The position numbers and the translations under genes were made by a program. From positions 179,517-243,516 of the forward strand of contig NZ_FOKR01000006.1 in the NCBI RefSeq assembly GCF_900112195.1: DNA of 64,000 bases, read 5' to 3'. This stretch comes from Butyrivibrio sp. YAB3001 (GTDB taxonomy: Bacteria; Bacillota; Clostridia; Lachnospirales; Lachnospiraceae). Below, one piece after another: positions 36,818 through 46,186 of the stretch. Position 1 is the first letter of the stretch. Every line of letters begins with the position of its first letter. The notes below the pieces were generated by a model. That model was not told the DNA's origin and made no database searches. It saw only the letters and a program-made list of their open reading frames with translations.

Positions 36818-38614
36818 TTATCTTTTATGAAATACATACCGATACACTCTCGTCTCATAAGGTCTAAGCATTCCATGCCTAAGTTCCCACTCACTGATAT
36901 TATCCTGTACCTTCTCCTTAAGCTCATGAATGTCCTTGGATTCTCGCAGATCTTCAAAGGTATCCTCAATCTTTTCCCATGCATTCTCAGAGCTGTGGTC
37001 TCTTCTATTCTTTCCATTAGGATAATTGCATAAAACAAGCTCCCCGCTCATGCCATGAAATTTCTCCGGCTTATGAGCCTTGACCGGAAGCCCGGAAAAT
37101 GAGCATATAACCAAATAGCTCTCCCCGTCAAGGCTTCTTTCATACATAAAAATATTTGGATCCTTAGGAAAATGCTCAGTATAATCACCAAAGAGAAGTG
37201 TTTTTGAGCTCTTTCTGAGCTTCAGACACTTTCTATAAAAATTCAGAATACTATGCTCATCACTTTCCTCTTTTTCCACATTAACGCGCCTATAATTAGG
37301 ATTAACATAAAACCATGGTTTTGACTTAGAAAATCCTGCATTTTCAGAGTCGTTCCACTGCATCGGAGTTCTTGCCGAATCTCTGCTGGATAAATGAATA
37401 CGATGAAGCCGCCTTTCAGGATCTTCTTTCAAATGGTAAGTGTGATAATTGGTTATCGATGAAACATCCACATACTGGTCAATCGACATGAGCTTGATAT
37501 TGGTCATCCCAATCTCCTGCCCCTGGTAAATAAACGGTGTCCCCTGCTGGAAAATATAGCTTGCAGCCAGCATTGTACCGCTTTCTCTCCAAAAATGCTC
37601 ACTTCCATACCTGCTAATAATCCTGGGGTGATCATGGTTTTCCATATAAAGAGCATTCCAGCCCTTGCCATTTAAAGCCTTCTGCCACTTGGTAAAAGCC
37701 TTTTTTAGCTTAATCAGAGAAAAAGGCCGGTGAACATATTCTGTATAAAGGCAATCAGCCATCATATGGTCAAAAGAAAACATCATATCCAGAGACTTAG
37801 TAGGCCCTGTCAGATACTTCATCGCAGACTTAACTGTAGTCATAGGTCCTTCACCCAGCTGAAAACAGTCGTATTCATTGCATACCTTCCTAAACTCAGC
37901 AAGATATTCATGAATGTGCGGACCATCCTTATAATATGGCATCCCATTCACCGCAGGCAAAAAAGGAAGGCCATTCGGAAGCCCCTCCTTCTTAGAGATA
38001 AAGTTTATGACATCTTCCCTAAAGCCATCCACACCCATATCAAGCCAAAACCGCATTATAGACTTGACCTCTTCCCTGACTTTTGGGTTATCCATGTTAA
38101 GATCCGGCTGCTTTTTGGCAAAAATATGAAGATAGTACTGATTTCTTTCAGGAACATACTCCCATGCTTTTCCTTCAAAAAGACTGTCCCAGTTGTTTGG
38201 CTCATCTCTCCAGATATAATAATCACTGTATGGATTATCTTTCCCCTTACAGCTCTCTATAAACCAAGGATGCTCATCAGAAGTGTGATTGACCACCAGG
38301 TCCATTATTACCTTGAGTCCAAGTCCATGCGCTCTGAAAAGAACTTTCTTAAACTGATCCAGATCGCCAAAATCAGGATGAATATCCTTATAATCAGAAA
38401 TATCATAGCCATAGTCCGCATTAGGCGAAGGATAGATTGGAGAAAACCAGATTCCATCAACACCTAACGACTTGATGTACTCCAGTTTATCGTACACGCC
38501 ATACAAATCCCCTATTCCATCGCCATTCCCATCAGCAAAACTCCTGACCCAGATCTGATAAAAACTCATAGGCTTATACCAGTCTCTTAAAACGCTTTCC
38601 GGTTCACTGCCCAT
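36818..38614 (-). CDS. Alpha-glucosidase / oligo-1,6-glucosidase, GH13_31 type
   Basis: 598 residues from MGSEPESVL. Cytoplasmic alpha-amylase-family enzyme. Conserved regions: FYQIWVRSFADGNGDGIGDL, MDLVVNHTSDEH, nucleophile Asp in GVDGFREDVI, acid/base Glu in CFQLGEGPM, MENHDHPRI. It releases glucose from alpha-1,6 or alpha-1,4 oligosaccharides. I chose ATG 38612-38614 because GGAG lies 9 nt upstream. The open frame extends 17 codons to a TTG with no ribosome binding site. It follows the GT4 gene by 115 bp. Confidence 0.93.
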   Translation of the reverse strand: MGSEPESVLRDWYKPMSFYQIWVRSFADGNGDGIGDLYGVYDKLEYIKSLGVDGIWFSPIYPSPNADYGYDISDYKDIHPDFGDLDQFKKVLFRAHGLGLKVIMDLVVNHTSDEHPWFIESCKGKDNPYSDYYIWRDEPNNWDSLFEGKAWEYVPERNQYYLHIFAKKQPDLNMDNPKVREEVKSIMRFWLDMGVDGFREDVINFISKKEGLPNGLPFLPAVNGMPYYKDGPHIHEYLAEFRKVCNEYDCFQLGEGPMTTVKSAMKYLTGPTKSLDMMFSFDHMMADCLYTEYVHRPFSLIKLKKAFTKWQKALNGKGWNALYMENHDHPRIISRYGSEHFWRESGTMLAASYIFQQGTPFIYQGQEIGMTNIKLMSIDQYVDVSSITNYHTYHLKEDPERRLHRIHLSSRDSARTPMQWNDSENAGFSKSKPWFYVNPNYRRVNVEKEESDEHSILNFYRKCLKLRKSSKTLLFGDYTEHFPKDPNIFMYERSLDGESYLVICSFSGLPVKAHKPEKFHGMSGELVLCNYPNGKNRRDHSSENAWEKIEDTFEDLRESKDIHELKEKVQDNISEWELRHGMLRPYETRVYRYVFHKR

Positions 38615-38729
38615 AACATTCATCTCCATTGGTATAAATCTTTCTACACTATAATCTTTAACCAATGCGTCAGCTAAGCCATTTTTGCTTAACTACATCT
38701 AAGGCATTCCTTGCCTCCTGCATCAGTTC

Positions 38730-40322
38730 TCATTTTTTATCTCTATCAATTCCCAAACTATCCGAAATATTGTCCTTTATCTCATCCACATTATCGCTTA
38801 AGTTTGCGAGTCCCTCAGAAATTCCGTCCTTTATCTTATCGATTCCTTCATTAAAATCGTTCCTGAAATCTTCCATATTTTCTTTTATGTCACTTGTAAA
38901 ACTCTTGAAATCATCCTTAAATTCCATAAAGTTGTCACGCATTCCATCATAAATATTCTTCGGAGTATCCACAAAAACCTTCTGCGTACCATCAAGAATT
39001 ACTGCCGCAGAATTCATCAGATATTCAAAACTTTGATGCTTCCTTATTCCAAGTTCGCCGCTTACAGCCATTTCATGAACTTCCTTGTATCTGTCATAGG
39101 CAAGTCGCGCAGCCTGATCCCAAGAAATATATATTTCATCCATGGCATGCTGTCCAACTTCATTCATATTCGGAATCTTATCAGACAAATCTTCCAATAA
39201 CGCCGCCATAGACTCTGCATTCTCTTCTATCAAATATCCGTTTCTTCCGTGAGTGATGCCTTCTGCTGCGCAAGAACCCTTTATCAGGACACTTCCAAGC
39301 CCACAAGCTGCTGCCTCTCTGACAACAATTCCATTTGTATCATAAACAGATGGGAAAAGAAAAAGATCAGCCCTGGTATTCCATGCCCTTAAAACCTCTC
39401 TGTCATGCACAGGTCCAACAAAAATAATCTTTCCTGTCATCTCACCCACGGCATCAACGTGCTTAAATTCATCCTTTATTGTTACATCTTCGTCACCCGA
39501 AGATTTATCCTGCATTGCATTTGCATAAACATCATGGGCAATCCCTTTTTGTGCCGCAGTGGCTACAAGTCCTTCAAGGTCGGCTCCTCCGCCAACAAAG
39601 ATCATTCTGTAATCAATGCCATGCTTTGACAAAATTTCCATGGCATCAACTATTATTGGAAGCCCTTTATAATTCATAATCCTTCCAACAAAAAGAAATA
39701 CCGGAATTCCTTCAGGAAGATCATAAGACTCCACAACTTTTTTTACCATATCCTCGTCAATGCGGCCCTTAGGGAAATCCACACCGTTAGGCATAACTCT
39801 CAGCTCGCCCTCATATCCAAGGCTCCTAAGATTTTCGCCTGCCCCCTCAGATACCACCCATACATCGTCACAAGCTTCAATGTTATTCACCATGGCCTTT
39901 AAAGTTTCATTTTTAAGAAATCCCTCTCCAACAGCTCTCGCGATGTCCACATCAAATTTAGTATGATAAGTAAATATGACTGGTGCGCCTGTTTCTTTTC
40001 TCAAGATTCTCGCCATTACTGTAGAAGTCGCAGGGCAATGGGTGTGGATAATGTCGGGTTTCTGTGCCGCCATCTGCGCAATTTCCCTTATGGAAAGCGG
40101 ATATCCCGTGCGGTATCCACTCACAAAATCTGTCGTATCAAAACTTGGATATGGCACTACTTTATATGGATATCCATCATAACTAGCATCCGGATATCGT
40201 GGTGTGCCGACAACTACGTTCGCACCAAGTTCTTTAGAAAAGACACTTCCGTAGTTCATAACTACATTTGCAACACCGTCAATTACCGGTGGAAAAGAAT
40301 CGTTTAAAAGACAAATATTCAT
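38730..40322 (-). CDS. Glycosyltransferase family 4 with amphipathic C-terminal tail
   Basis: 530 residues. GT-B fold: SFPPVIDGVANVV at the N-terminus, HTHCPATSTVMARIL, then MPNGVDFPKG, FVGRIMNYKGL and the nucleotide-sugar motif FPSVYDTNGIVVREA, where the usual first Glu is Asp. A 35-residue acidic insertion (about 290-320) is unusual. Residues about 455-530 form a long charged amphipathic helix series (DFKSFTSDIKENMEDF, EGLANLSDNVDEIKDN) that may hold it at the membrane. Glycolipid synthesis (digalactosyl/diglucosyl diacylglycerol type) is possible. Start ATG has AAGGGGGGC upstream. Confidence 0.88.
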   Translation of the reverse strand: MNICLLNDSFPPVIDGVANVVMNYGSVFSKELGANVVVGTPRYPDASYDGYPYKVVPYPSFDTTDFVSGYRTGYPLSIREIAQMAAQKPDIIHTHCPATSTVMARILRKETGAPVIFTYHTKFDVDIARAVGEGFLKNETLKAMVNNIEACDDVWVVSEGAGENLRSLGYEGELRVMPNGVDFPKGRIDEDMVKKVVESYDLPEGIPVFLFVGRIMNYKGLPIIVDAMEILSKHGIDYRMIFVGGGADLEGLVATAAQKGIAHDVYANAMQDKSSGDEDVTIKDEFKHVDAVGEMTGKIIFVGPVHDREVLRAWNTRADLFLFPSVYDTNGIVVREAAACGLGSVLIKGSCAAEGITHGRNGYLIEENAESMAALLEDLSDKIPNMNEVGQHAMDEIYISWDQAARLAYDRYKEVHEMAVSGELGIRKHQSFEYLMNSAAVILDGTQKVFVDTPKNIYDGMRDNFMEFKDDFKSFTSDIKENMEDFRNDFNEGIDKIKDGISEGLANLSDNVDEIKDNISDSLGIDRDKK

Positions 40323-40369
40323 AAAGCCCCCTTTTAATGCTCACGCAAATAATCTTCAATAAACAGAAA

Positions 40370-40558
40370 TCAGATAGTAATTCTAAATCTGACCATTCCT
40401 ATCAGTTTTATATATGCTTCAGTGCCGTAACTAGCGCAGCTGTTATATATTAACTCGACTATATGCTCGCTGAAATTTAAATCTAGTGCATTGTCATTAG
40501 TTGTCGATGGGACTATCATGTTTGACTTTCTCTTGCTTTCATAAGGATAGACGCTCAC
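40370..40558 (-). CDS. Doubtful small ORF overlapping the membrane-protein stop
   Basis: 62 codons starting with GTG in a GTGA overlap with the upstream membrane-protein stop. The arrangement suggests coupling, but no ribosome binding site, family match or domain is seen. May be non-coding. Confidence 0.25.
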   Translation of the reverse strand: MSVYPYESKRKSNMIVPSTTNDNALDLNFSEHIVELIYNSCASYGTEAYIKLIGMVRFRITI

Positions 40559-41316
40559 AGTCCGATATATTTTTTCCTAAGATAAAACCCAAGTACAAAT
40601 AATCCAACCGTTTCAACCAGATGAAAAATCACTGAAGTCCAGACAATTCCCACACTATAGCCGCCTATTGTCACCGTTCTCATTCCCAATATTACAAATG
40701 AAAATATAAAAAATGTCATGAGAATCATTGATATTACCTTTAGCAGCCTGTCGTTTAAGAAAATACCTGTCATCATAACACCGATAAGAATTGCCACCAA
40801 AAGCCCTATATATTTAAATCCGTGGGTATTGTTATAAATGGTAACAAAACTCTCGTTGGAACTTTCAGATGTGACTCCAAGATCAAGAAGATCCATGACA
40901 AATCGCCGATAGACCATTGAACATATATCATAGACCATACGGACTGCAATGAGGATAACACCCCAAAGCTCCATAAGTTTACAGATATCGTCTCCTGTCA
41001 GAGTCGGAACCTTTGAACCCATTATTTCCTGCTGAAGCACAGCCATTCTAAGGCGGTCCGATTCTTCCACCACAGACAGCGCTTTCCTCAAATGCTCATA
41101 TGCGCCGACAAAAACAATGGCAATCATAATGACCTGGATCGTAGATACAATTATCTGTCCAAGAAGAACCATCTGATTAGCCATATCCGGCCCATTTGGA
41201 TTTGCTCCCTGAGACACTTTTCTTATCACAGCCATTATTAGATTGGAAAAAATATGGATTGCCGCTGATAAATATAATGATCTTGATAAATAATGTTCTT
41301 TTTTATTTACGTACAT
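40555..41316 (-). CDS. Integral membrane protein of unknown function
   Basis: 253 residues with about six hydrophobic segments (about 15-32, 45-72, 113-135, 165-190, 195-215, 225-245) and a charged cytoplasmic loop between helices 2 and 3 (EHLRKALSVVEESDRLR). I recognise no family. ATG is preceded by GAAGG. Context (PHP phosphoesterase upstream, GT4 downstream) does not indicate a role. Confidence 0.7.
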   Translation of the reverse strand: MYVNKKEHYLSRSLYLSAAIHIFSNLIMAVIRKVSQGANPNGPDMANQMVLLGQIIVSTIQVIMIAIVFVGAYEHLRKALSVVEESDRLRMAVLQQEIMGSKVPTLTGDDICKLMELWGVILIAVRMVYDICSMVYRRFVMDLLDLGVTSESSNESFVTIYNNTHGFKYIGLLVAILIGVMMTGIFLNDRLLKVISMILMTFFIFSFVILGMRTVTIGGYSVGIVWTSVIFHLVETVGLFVLGFYLRKKYIGL

Positions 41317-41432
41317 TTTTTACCTTCACTCAAGTTTGTACCTGAATCATATTTATTCACGTTACTATGGTTCAAAAGTAAATGTTATGGCGTATAAGTT
41401 TGTTATTACTACAACTATTTGCTCGTCATTAC

Positions 41433-42209
41433 TCAAATATTATGAACTATTACAGGAAGTGTATTATCTCGGTCAGGAATAATAAGACTGTTTTCTTCAA
41501 TAACCGGTCTGAACTTTGTTCCTTCTTCATGCACATTTTTTCTGAATACCGGTGTCCCATCTCCCGCTAAAAAAGCTTTAATATAATCCTGAATTGTTTC
41601 TATTTTATAAGGAAAACTCATTCCGCCCATGTTTTCCTGGCTTGGCCTGTGAATATCAGAACCACCTGACATGCGAAGGTTCTTTTCCCTGGCATACTTG
41701 TAACCAAGCGCATTCTGCCAGTCAGGATTTGCCGCATTGAAGCTCTCCGCGCCATCACAAAACTCTGCTGCAAGATGAATAGTATCAAGATAATCCCTTT
41801 CTCTGTAAGGATGTGCCTGAACCATAATTCCTCCTGCTTCATGTATCATCTTAGACAACTCAGATCTTGATTTATCCATCACATCCGGATGCTCCAAAAG
41901 CCACTTCTTATCTACCCCGTAAAGCAGATATTCGTCCCCTTCAAAGTTGTACTCTATTCCAAAAAGAACTGTAAAGCCTGTCCCTTTTGCCTTTTCCAAA
42001 GCATGTTCATAACCGCTGCAGTAAATCTCTACCTTTTCCTTCCATGGAAGATTTCTTGGCACAGCACAGTTACCGTTAAAAAAATGATCTGTTACTATTA
42101 TACCGCTATATCCTAATCCACTCATATACTCAATGTAGTTTTCTGCAGGAGTATCTGAGCAGGCACTTGCTTCAATTGTATGTAAATGTGTTTCGTAAAT
42201 GTAGTTCAT
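41433..42209 (-). CDS. PHP-domain metal-dependent phosphoesterase
   Basis: 258 residues. The four PHP metal-binding motifs are visible: ETHLHT (residues 6-11), IIVTDHF (about 38-44), VQAHPYRER (about 134-142) and SGGSDIHRP (about 180-188). These hold two or three metal ions that hydrolyse phosphoesters. Family members include histidinol phosphatases, nucleoside 3',5'-bisphosphate phosphatases and DNA polymerase exonuclease domains. Substrate not assignable here. ATG follows AGGAGA. Confidence 0.88.
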   Translation of the reverse strand: MNYIYETHLHTIEASACSDTPAENYIEYMSGLGYSGIIVTDHFFNGNCAVPRNLPWKEKVEIYCSGYEHALEKAKGTGFTVLFGIEYNFEGDEYLLYGVDKKWLLEHPDVMDKSRSELSKMIHEAGGIMVQAHPYRERDYLDTIHLAAEFCDGAESFNAANPDWQNALGYKYAREKNLRMSGGSDIHRPSQENMGGMSFPYKIETIQDYIKAFLAGDGTPVFRKNVHEEGTKFRPVIEENSLIIPDRDNTLPVIVHNI

Positions 42210-42233
42210 TGTTTTGTAGTTCTCCTAATATTC

Positions 42234-43055
42234 TCACTTTTTATTACTTAATTCCCAAAACGCAACTGCGCTGCAGGCTGCCACATTCAAAGAATCAACT
42301 CCATGTGACATTGGAATCTTCACGCAATAGTCGCAGGCAGCTATCGTTTCCGGTAATAATCCATCCCCTTCTGCTCCAAGGAATATAGCCAATTTCTCCG
42401 CATTTTTAAGTTCCGGATCATCAATATTCTTAGTATCATTTCTAAGAGCCATGGCAACCGTCTTAAATCCTAATTCTTTTAATACCGATATTTCTTTTCC
42501 CTCAGGCAAAAAAGTCCATGGAATCTGGAATACAGTTCCCATACTAACCCTCGCAGCGCGCCTGTACAGCGGATCTGAACAACCACTTGTAAAAAGAACC
42601 GCATCCATATTAAGCGCTGCAGCATTTCTGACAATTGCGCCTGCATTCGTAGGATTAGTCACATTTTCAAGGACCGCAATTCTCTTACAATTCTTGCAAA
42701 GTGCCTCAACCGACGGAAGTTCACGCCTCTTCATAGCACATAGAACACCTCTTGTCAGATGAAAACCTGTTATCTGAGTAAGCAGTTCGGATTCAGCAAC
42801 ATACACAGGAACATCAAAGCACCCGACGCATCTTTCTATGATGTCCGCTGCTTCCCTCTCAGTCTGATTCTTTTCCAGCAAAAGAGAAATCGGTTCATAT
42901 CCTGCATCTAAGGCCCTTCCAATCACCTTTGGACTCTCTGCTATAAAAATCCCCAGCTCCGGCTCATTGATATGATAAAGCTGATTCTCCGATAACTGAT
43001 GAAAAATCTTCAGCTCAGGAATATTTAAATTTGTTACTTCTATAAATTCACTCAT
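42234..43055 (-). CDS. SpoU/TrmH-family RNA 2'-O-methyltransferase
   Basis: 273 residues from MSEFIEVTN. An N-terminal substrate-binding domain (about 1-105) precedes the SPOUT knot with motif 1 NPTNAGAIVRNAAAL, motif 2 FLGAEGDGLLPE and motif 3 IPMSHGVDSLNVAACSAVAF. It transfers methyl from SAM to a ribose 2'-OH in tRNA or rRNA. The start is uncertain: ATGs at 43055, 43064 and 43121 are in frame. The last two lie beside or before a terminator-like hairpin, and none has a strong ribosome binding site. 25 bp from the PHP gene. Confidence 0.9.
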   Translation of the reverse strand: MSEFIEVTNLNIPELKIFHQLSENQLYHINEPELGIFIAESPKVIGRALDAGYEPISLLLEKNQTEREAADIIERCVGCFDVPVYVAESELLTQITGFHLTRGVLCAMKRRELPSVEALCKNCKRIAVLENVTNPTNAGAIVRNAAALNMDAVLFTSGCSDPLYRRAARVSMGTVFQIPWTFLPEGKEISVLKELGFKTVAMALRNDTKNIDDPELKNAEKLAIFLGAEGDGLLPETIAACDYCVKIPMSHGVDSLNVAACSAVAFWELSNKK

Positions 43056-43074
43056 TGATCTCATCAAATAAAAA

Positions 43075-43110
43075 AGCCCTCCACCACCTATTTTAAGGCA
43101 CTGAAGGGCT
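43075..43110 (-). terminator. Terminator-like hairpin directly before the SpoU methylase start
   Basis: AGCCCT/AGGGCT closing arms with further wobble pairing inside (CCT/AGG top), followed by TTTTTT on the minus strand. It may end the AAA-ATPase transcript, or act as an attenuator in the methylase leader, since the U-run ends within 10 nt of a possible start codon. Confidence 0.7.
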
Positions 43111-43169
43111 CCAGGCAACATGATGCATTATGTTATAAATTTGGATCTATCATTTTCTCACGAAATACG

Positions 43170-43198
43170 CATTTTTGTCTGAACAGCAACGATTTATT
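43170..43198 (-). repeat. Copy 2 of the short gene-end motif
   Basis: Same 17-mer CATTTTTGTCTGAACAG as at 27360, at the end of the AAA-ATPase gene. Confidence 0.4.
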
Positions 43199-44765
43199 CA
43201 GCGACTTTCCATCCAACAAGTTTACGGCTTTCCGAATCAAATGACACTCCAATCTTGTAAAGCTTTCTGGAATCAGCAGCAAAGGAAAGTGCGTAATCCT
43301 TGGAATCAATTTGTTTTAGCGCTGATTCGGCAGAATCATCTCGTTTGAATTCAAACAAATAAATATAGTCCTTTGTCTCAACTTTACAGTCAATACGCCC
43401 CATATAAGTATGAGCTTCACATTGCACTATTTTCCCAAGCAATGTAAACACTAAGTATATTACCGACTGGAAATAATGTTCAAAAGGATCATTATCTATG
43501 GTGTAGGTAATATTTGCAAACAGCGCTGTCAAATAATTTCTTAATTCTTCAAGCTGTCCGTTCTCTATATATTCATCAAGTGTAAATATATCCAAACCAT
43601 TTCCAGGCTTAGTTTTCGGAACATAGGACGGCATCATGCTCTCAAGAAATCCATATTTTACTTCCTCATTTGGAAAGCACAATGTGTATCGTCTTTTTGC
43701 AACATCATAATCTGCAATGGTCAGATATCCGGTCTGATACAAAAGCGGAACCAAGTCCAATGTATCTCCCGTGTAATCTTTTAGATTTGATTCACTTGCA
43801 TAAATCGTATGATTCGTAAACTTCCTGAGATCAAAACTATTTTTCCTTATGCCATCTATCAAAAAAGTTGGTGTTCCGGTTTCAAACCAATATGATCCAA
43901 ATTCATTGTCATAAAAGGCACTCAACACACTGAAAGGATTGTATACTCCCTCCGCATGAGGATAAAAATGATATCCATCATATTGAGATTTCAGTATTCC
44001 AAGACATTCCTCTCTGCTTATTTTCCACTTGGAAGCCAAACTTATAATATCCGGTTCAAAATACTTATGAAGTTCATCCTCTGTAATCCCGCATAATCCA
44101 GCATATTGCTCAGCAAGAGAGATGTCCTTTAATTGATTAAGATCGCTAAAAATACTTACCTTATGAAATTTAGAAACACCTGTTATAAAAATGAATTGAA
44201 TATACTCATCATAACTCTTTAGTGAACTAAAAAAGCCTTTGAAAACACTTTTGTTATGGTCTTGAAGCTCCTTATTGTCCATAACATCAAGAAGCGGCTT
44301 ATCATATTCATCAACTAATATAACTGATCGCAAACCGGTTTTTTCTTTAGCTGCAATTAATAAATTCTGAAATCTTTCCGCCAAAGTATTGTCATCATTG
44401 ATTGTGCCATATACGCTCTCCCAATCTTTCAACAAAAATGACAACTTGCCTTCTAGGGCCGCCTCTCCCTGATAATCAGCACCGTTAAAATCAAAATAGA
44501 ATACCGGATACTTTTTCCATGCATCTGCATTGTTTTCTTCAAGTTTCTCTATCGCTAACCCTTTAAATAACTCTTTATTACCTTCCCAATAATGTTTCAA
44601 CGTAGACAATAGAAGACTCTTACCAAATCTACGTGGACGACTAAGAAAAAACGGAACATTATTATGAACCAGCTTATAAATATACTCAGTTTTATCAACA
44701 TACAAGTACTGTTCAGTTATGAGTTTTTCAAACCCCTGTATTCCAACGGGTAACTTTCTGTCCAC
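43194..44765 (-). CDS. AAA-ATPase-like / PD-(D/E)XK nuclease-fold protein (DUF1703 type)
   Basis: 523 residues from the GTG. The N-terminal AAA-like domain has LPVGIQGFEKLITEQYLYVDKT and a P-loop-like SRPRRFGKSLLLSTL, with Walker B ILVDEYDKPLLDV. The C-terminal domain has the nuclease-fold core GRIDCKVETKDYIYLFEFK, matching Asp-x(n)-Glu-x-Lys. Such proteins are abundant and variable in Lachnospiraceae and Bacteroidetes. Function is unproven, with defence or selfish-element roles proposed. GGAGG lies 8 nt before the GTG at 44763-44765. A TTG six codons earlier is the longest frame. Confidence 0.85.
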   Translation of the reverse strand: MDRKLPVGIQGFEKLITEQYLYVDKTEYIYKLVHNNVPFFLSRPRRFGKSLLLSTLKHYWEGNKELFKGLAIEKLEENNADAWKKYPVFYFDFNGADYQGEAALEGKLSFLLKDWESVYGTINDDNTLAERFQNLLIAAKEKTGLRSVILVDEYDKPLLDVMDNKELQDHNKSVFKGFFSSLKSYDEYIQFIFITGVSKFHKVSIFSDLNQLKDISLAEQYAGLCGITEDELHKYFEPDIISLASKWKISREECLGILKSQYDGYHFYPHAEGVYNPFSVLSAFYDNEFGSYWFETGTPTFLIDGIRKNSFDLRKFTNHTIYASESNLKDYTGDTLDLVPLLYQTGYLTIADYDVAKRRYTLCFPNEEVKYGFLESMMPSYVPKTKPGNGLDIFTLDEYIENGQLEELRNYLTALFANITYTIDNDPFEHYFQSVIYLVFTLLGKIVQCEAHTYMGRIDCKVETKDYIYLFEFKRDDSAESALKQIDSKDYALSFAADSRKLYKIGVSFDSESRKLVGWKVAE

Positions 44766-44876
44766 CAATGCTTCCTCCGGCAATTATCTTATAATTCTGT
44801 AAGATCCATATATGTAAATATTATCACTCTTACATCTCATATACTTTATTATAGTCTACATTGAACTTGTATTTTC

Positions 44877-45914
44877 TCAACAGTTCATTCCCTCAATCAT
44901 CTTCGCATACATTTCTTTTAATCCAACTCTTGCATTCCAGCCAAGTGAGCGGAGCTTACTTGTATCAAGATCCATAAAAAGAGTATTCGCATATCCCTGT
45001 GATGCAACATCCTGCTCTTCTATCACAACATCAATGCCATATTCATCAGCGACCATTTTGGCCATCTCATAGATTGAACAGTAGGTATCTTCATTCGCGA
45101 CAGTGTAGGCATTCCCGGACTCTCCCATAAGAAGAATAGTCAAAATTGCTGTAACAGCGTCCAATGTATACAAATAGCACCTCTCTGTTTCGCCTTTGGT
45201 CTTGAGGGTTATGTTACGCTTCTCAATCGCGCATCTGGCAAACTCTGCAAAAACCCTGCCATCATTATATTCAACACCAGGTCCAAACGTCTGCGTTAAC
45301 CTTGCAACTCTTGCAGGCACACCATATTCCTTGCAAAAAGAGAAACACAAATTCTCGCACAACTGCTTGCTCAGTGGGTAGCAGTTTCTGACAACTTCGG
45401 TGTTAAAGCCTCCTACCGCATCTTCCTTAACCTTCTCTCCTCTTTTCGGATAACCATAAATCTCCATTGTGGAAAGAAAAATAAAACCGCTAACATTCTT
45501 TTTTCTGGCAATCTCAAGCATCGCTCTTGTACCGCCAATTGCCGTCTCAATGGTCTCCACAGGATTATTGACAAAGAACTTACTTGATGTGGGGTTTGCT
45601 CCATGAATAATATAGTCCACATTTCCTTCAACATCTCTGCAGTTCTCCACACCATCAGGTATCAGGCAAAGCTTTAATGCCGTATCTGCCATAAAATCAG
45701 CAAAGACTTTTTCTGCCTTTTCCTTGCTTCGTACCATAGCTATAACAGTCGCGTTCAGCGATAGCTTTCTATTCATTATCAAGAGTGCCTTGACCAGGTT
45801 TGATCCAATAAGACCAGTGGATCCCGAAATAAGGATTGTCTTCCCCTTAATCCGTTCCCAATCTATGCCACTGGCACTACATATTGATTCAATATCATTG
45901 TATAAAGTGTTCAT
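44877..45914 (-). CDS. NAD-dependent sugar epimerase/dehydratase (extended SDR)
   Basis: 345 residues. Rossmann motif ISGSTGLIGSNL (about 29-40), FLSTMEIYG with the catalytic Ser/Thr, and the active-site YPLSK Tyr-Lys pair. It resembles dTDP-glucose 4,6-dehydratase and UDP-glucuronate decarboxylase relatives, but the exact nucleotide sugar cannot be named. It is separated from the polysaccharide operon by a scar zone of pseudogenes and may have once belonged to it. ATG follows AAAGGA. Confidence 0.85.
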   Translation of the reverse strand: MNTLYNDIESICSASGIDWERIKGKTILISGSTGLIGSNLVKALLIMNRKLSLNATVIAMVRSKEKAEKVFADFMADTALKLCLIPDGVENCRDVEGNVDYIIHGANPTSSKFFVNNPVETIETAIGGTRAMLEIARKKNVSGFIFLSTMEIYGYPKRGEKVKEDAVGGFNTEVVRNCYPLSKQLCENLCFSFCKEYGVPARVARLTQTFGPGVEYNDGRVFAEFARCAIEKRNITLKTKGETERCYLYTLDAVTAILTILLMGESGNAYTVANEDTYCSIYEMAKMVADEYGIDVVIEEQDVASQGYANTLFMDLDTSKLRSLGWNARVGLKEMYAKMIEGMNC

Positions 45915-45973
45915 ATTTTTTTCCTTTTATATTTTTTTCAGTTATCTATGAGTTCATTGTACCATGACAATTA

Positions 45974-46020
45974 TTTAAGAACCATAAATCTTAAGGAAAC
46001 ATTAATAAAATCTTAAGAAA
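45974..46020 (-). promoter_or_regulatory. TTAAG repeats upstream of the epimerase gene
   Basis: Three TTAAG cores (plus strand 45975, 45991, 46013), the last two in near-identical TCTTAAG-AAA contexts 22 bp (two helical turns) apart. They lie upstream of a TACAAT -10 for the epimerase gene. Direct repeats at this spacing are typical of response-regulator sites. Confidence 0.35.
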
Positions 46021-46186
46021 ATCTAAAAGATTTATCTGATAAAATCTGCTATTATTTCTTTCGGTACGGATCTGACCATTATTATTCAGGCATCTCGCCG
46101 CCTTATTCTCATAAGCACTAAACGAAAACTTATGTAGTTTAACATAGATGCATTTGAGTTATTATTTATGAAAGTAGGTTAATACT

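Noticed and set aside
37730..38467. 245-codon plus-strand ORF inside the GH13 gene
   Set aside because: Composition (Ile/His/Arg-rich) is unlike a real protein and it is exactly antisense to conserved GH13 catalytic motifs.
44766..44783. TTG start at 44783 for the AAA-ATPase
   Set aside because: The Shine-Dalgarno GGAGG lies inside those first codons, so initiation at the GTG at 44765 is more credible.
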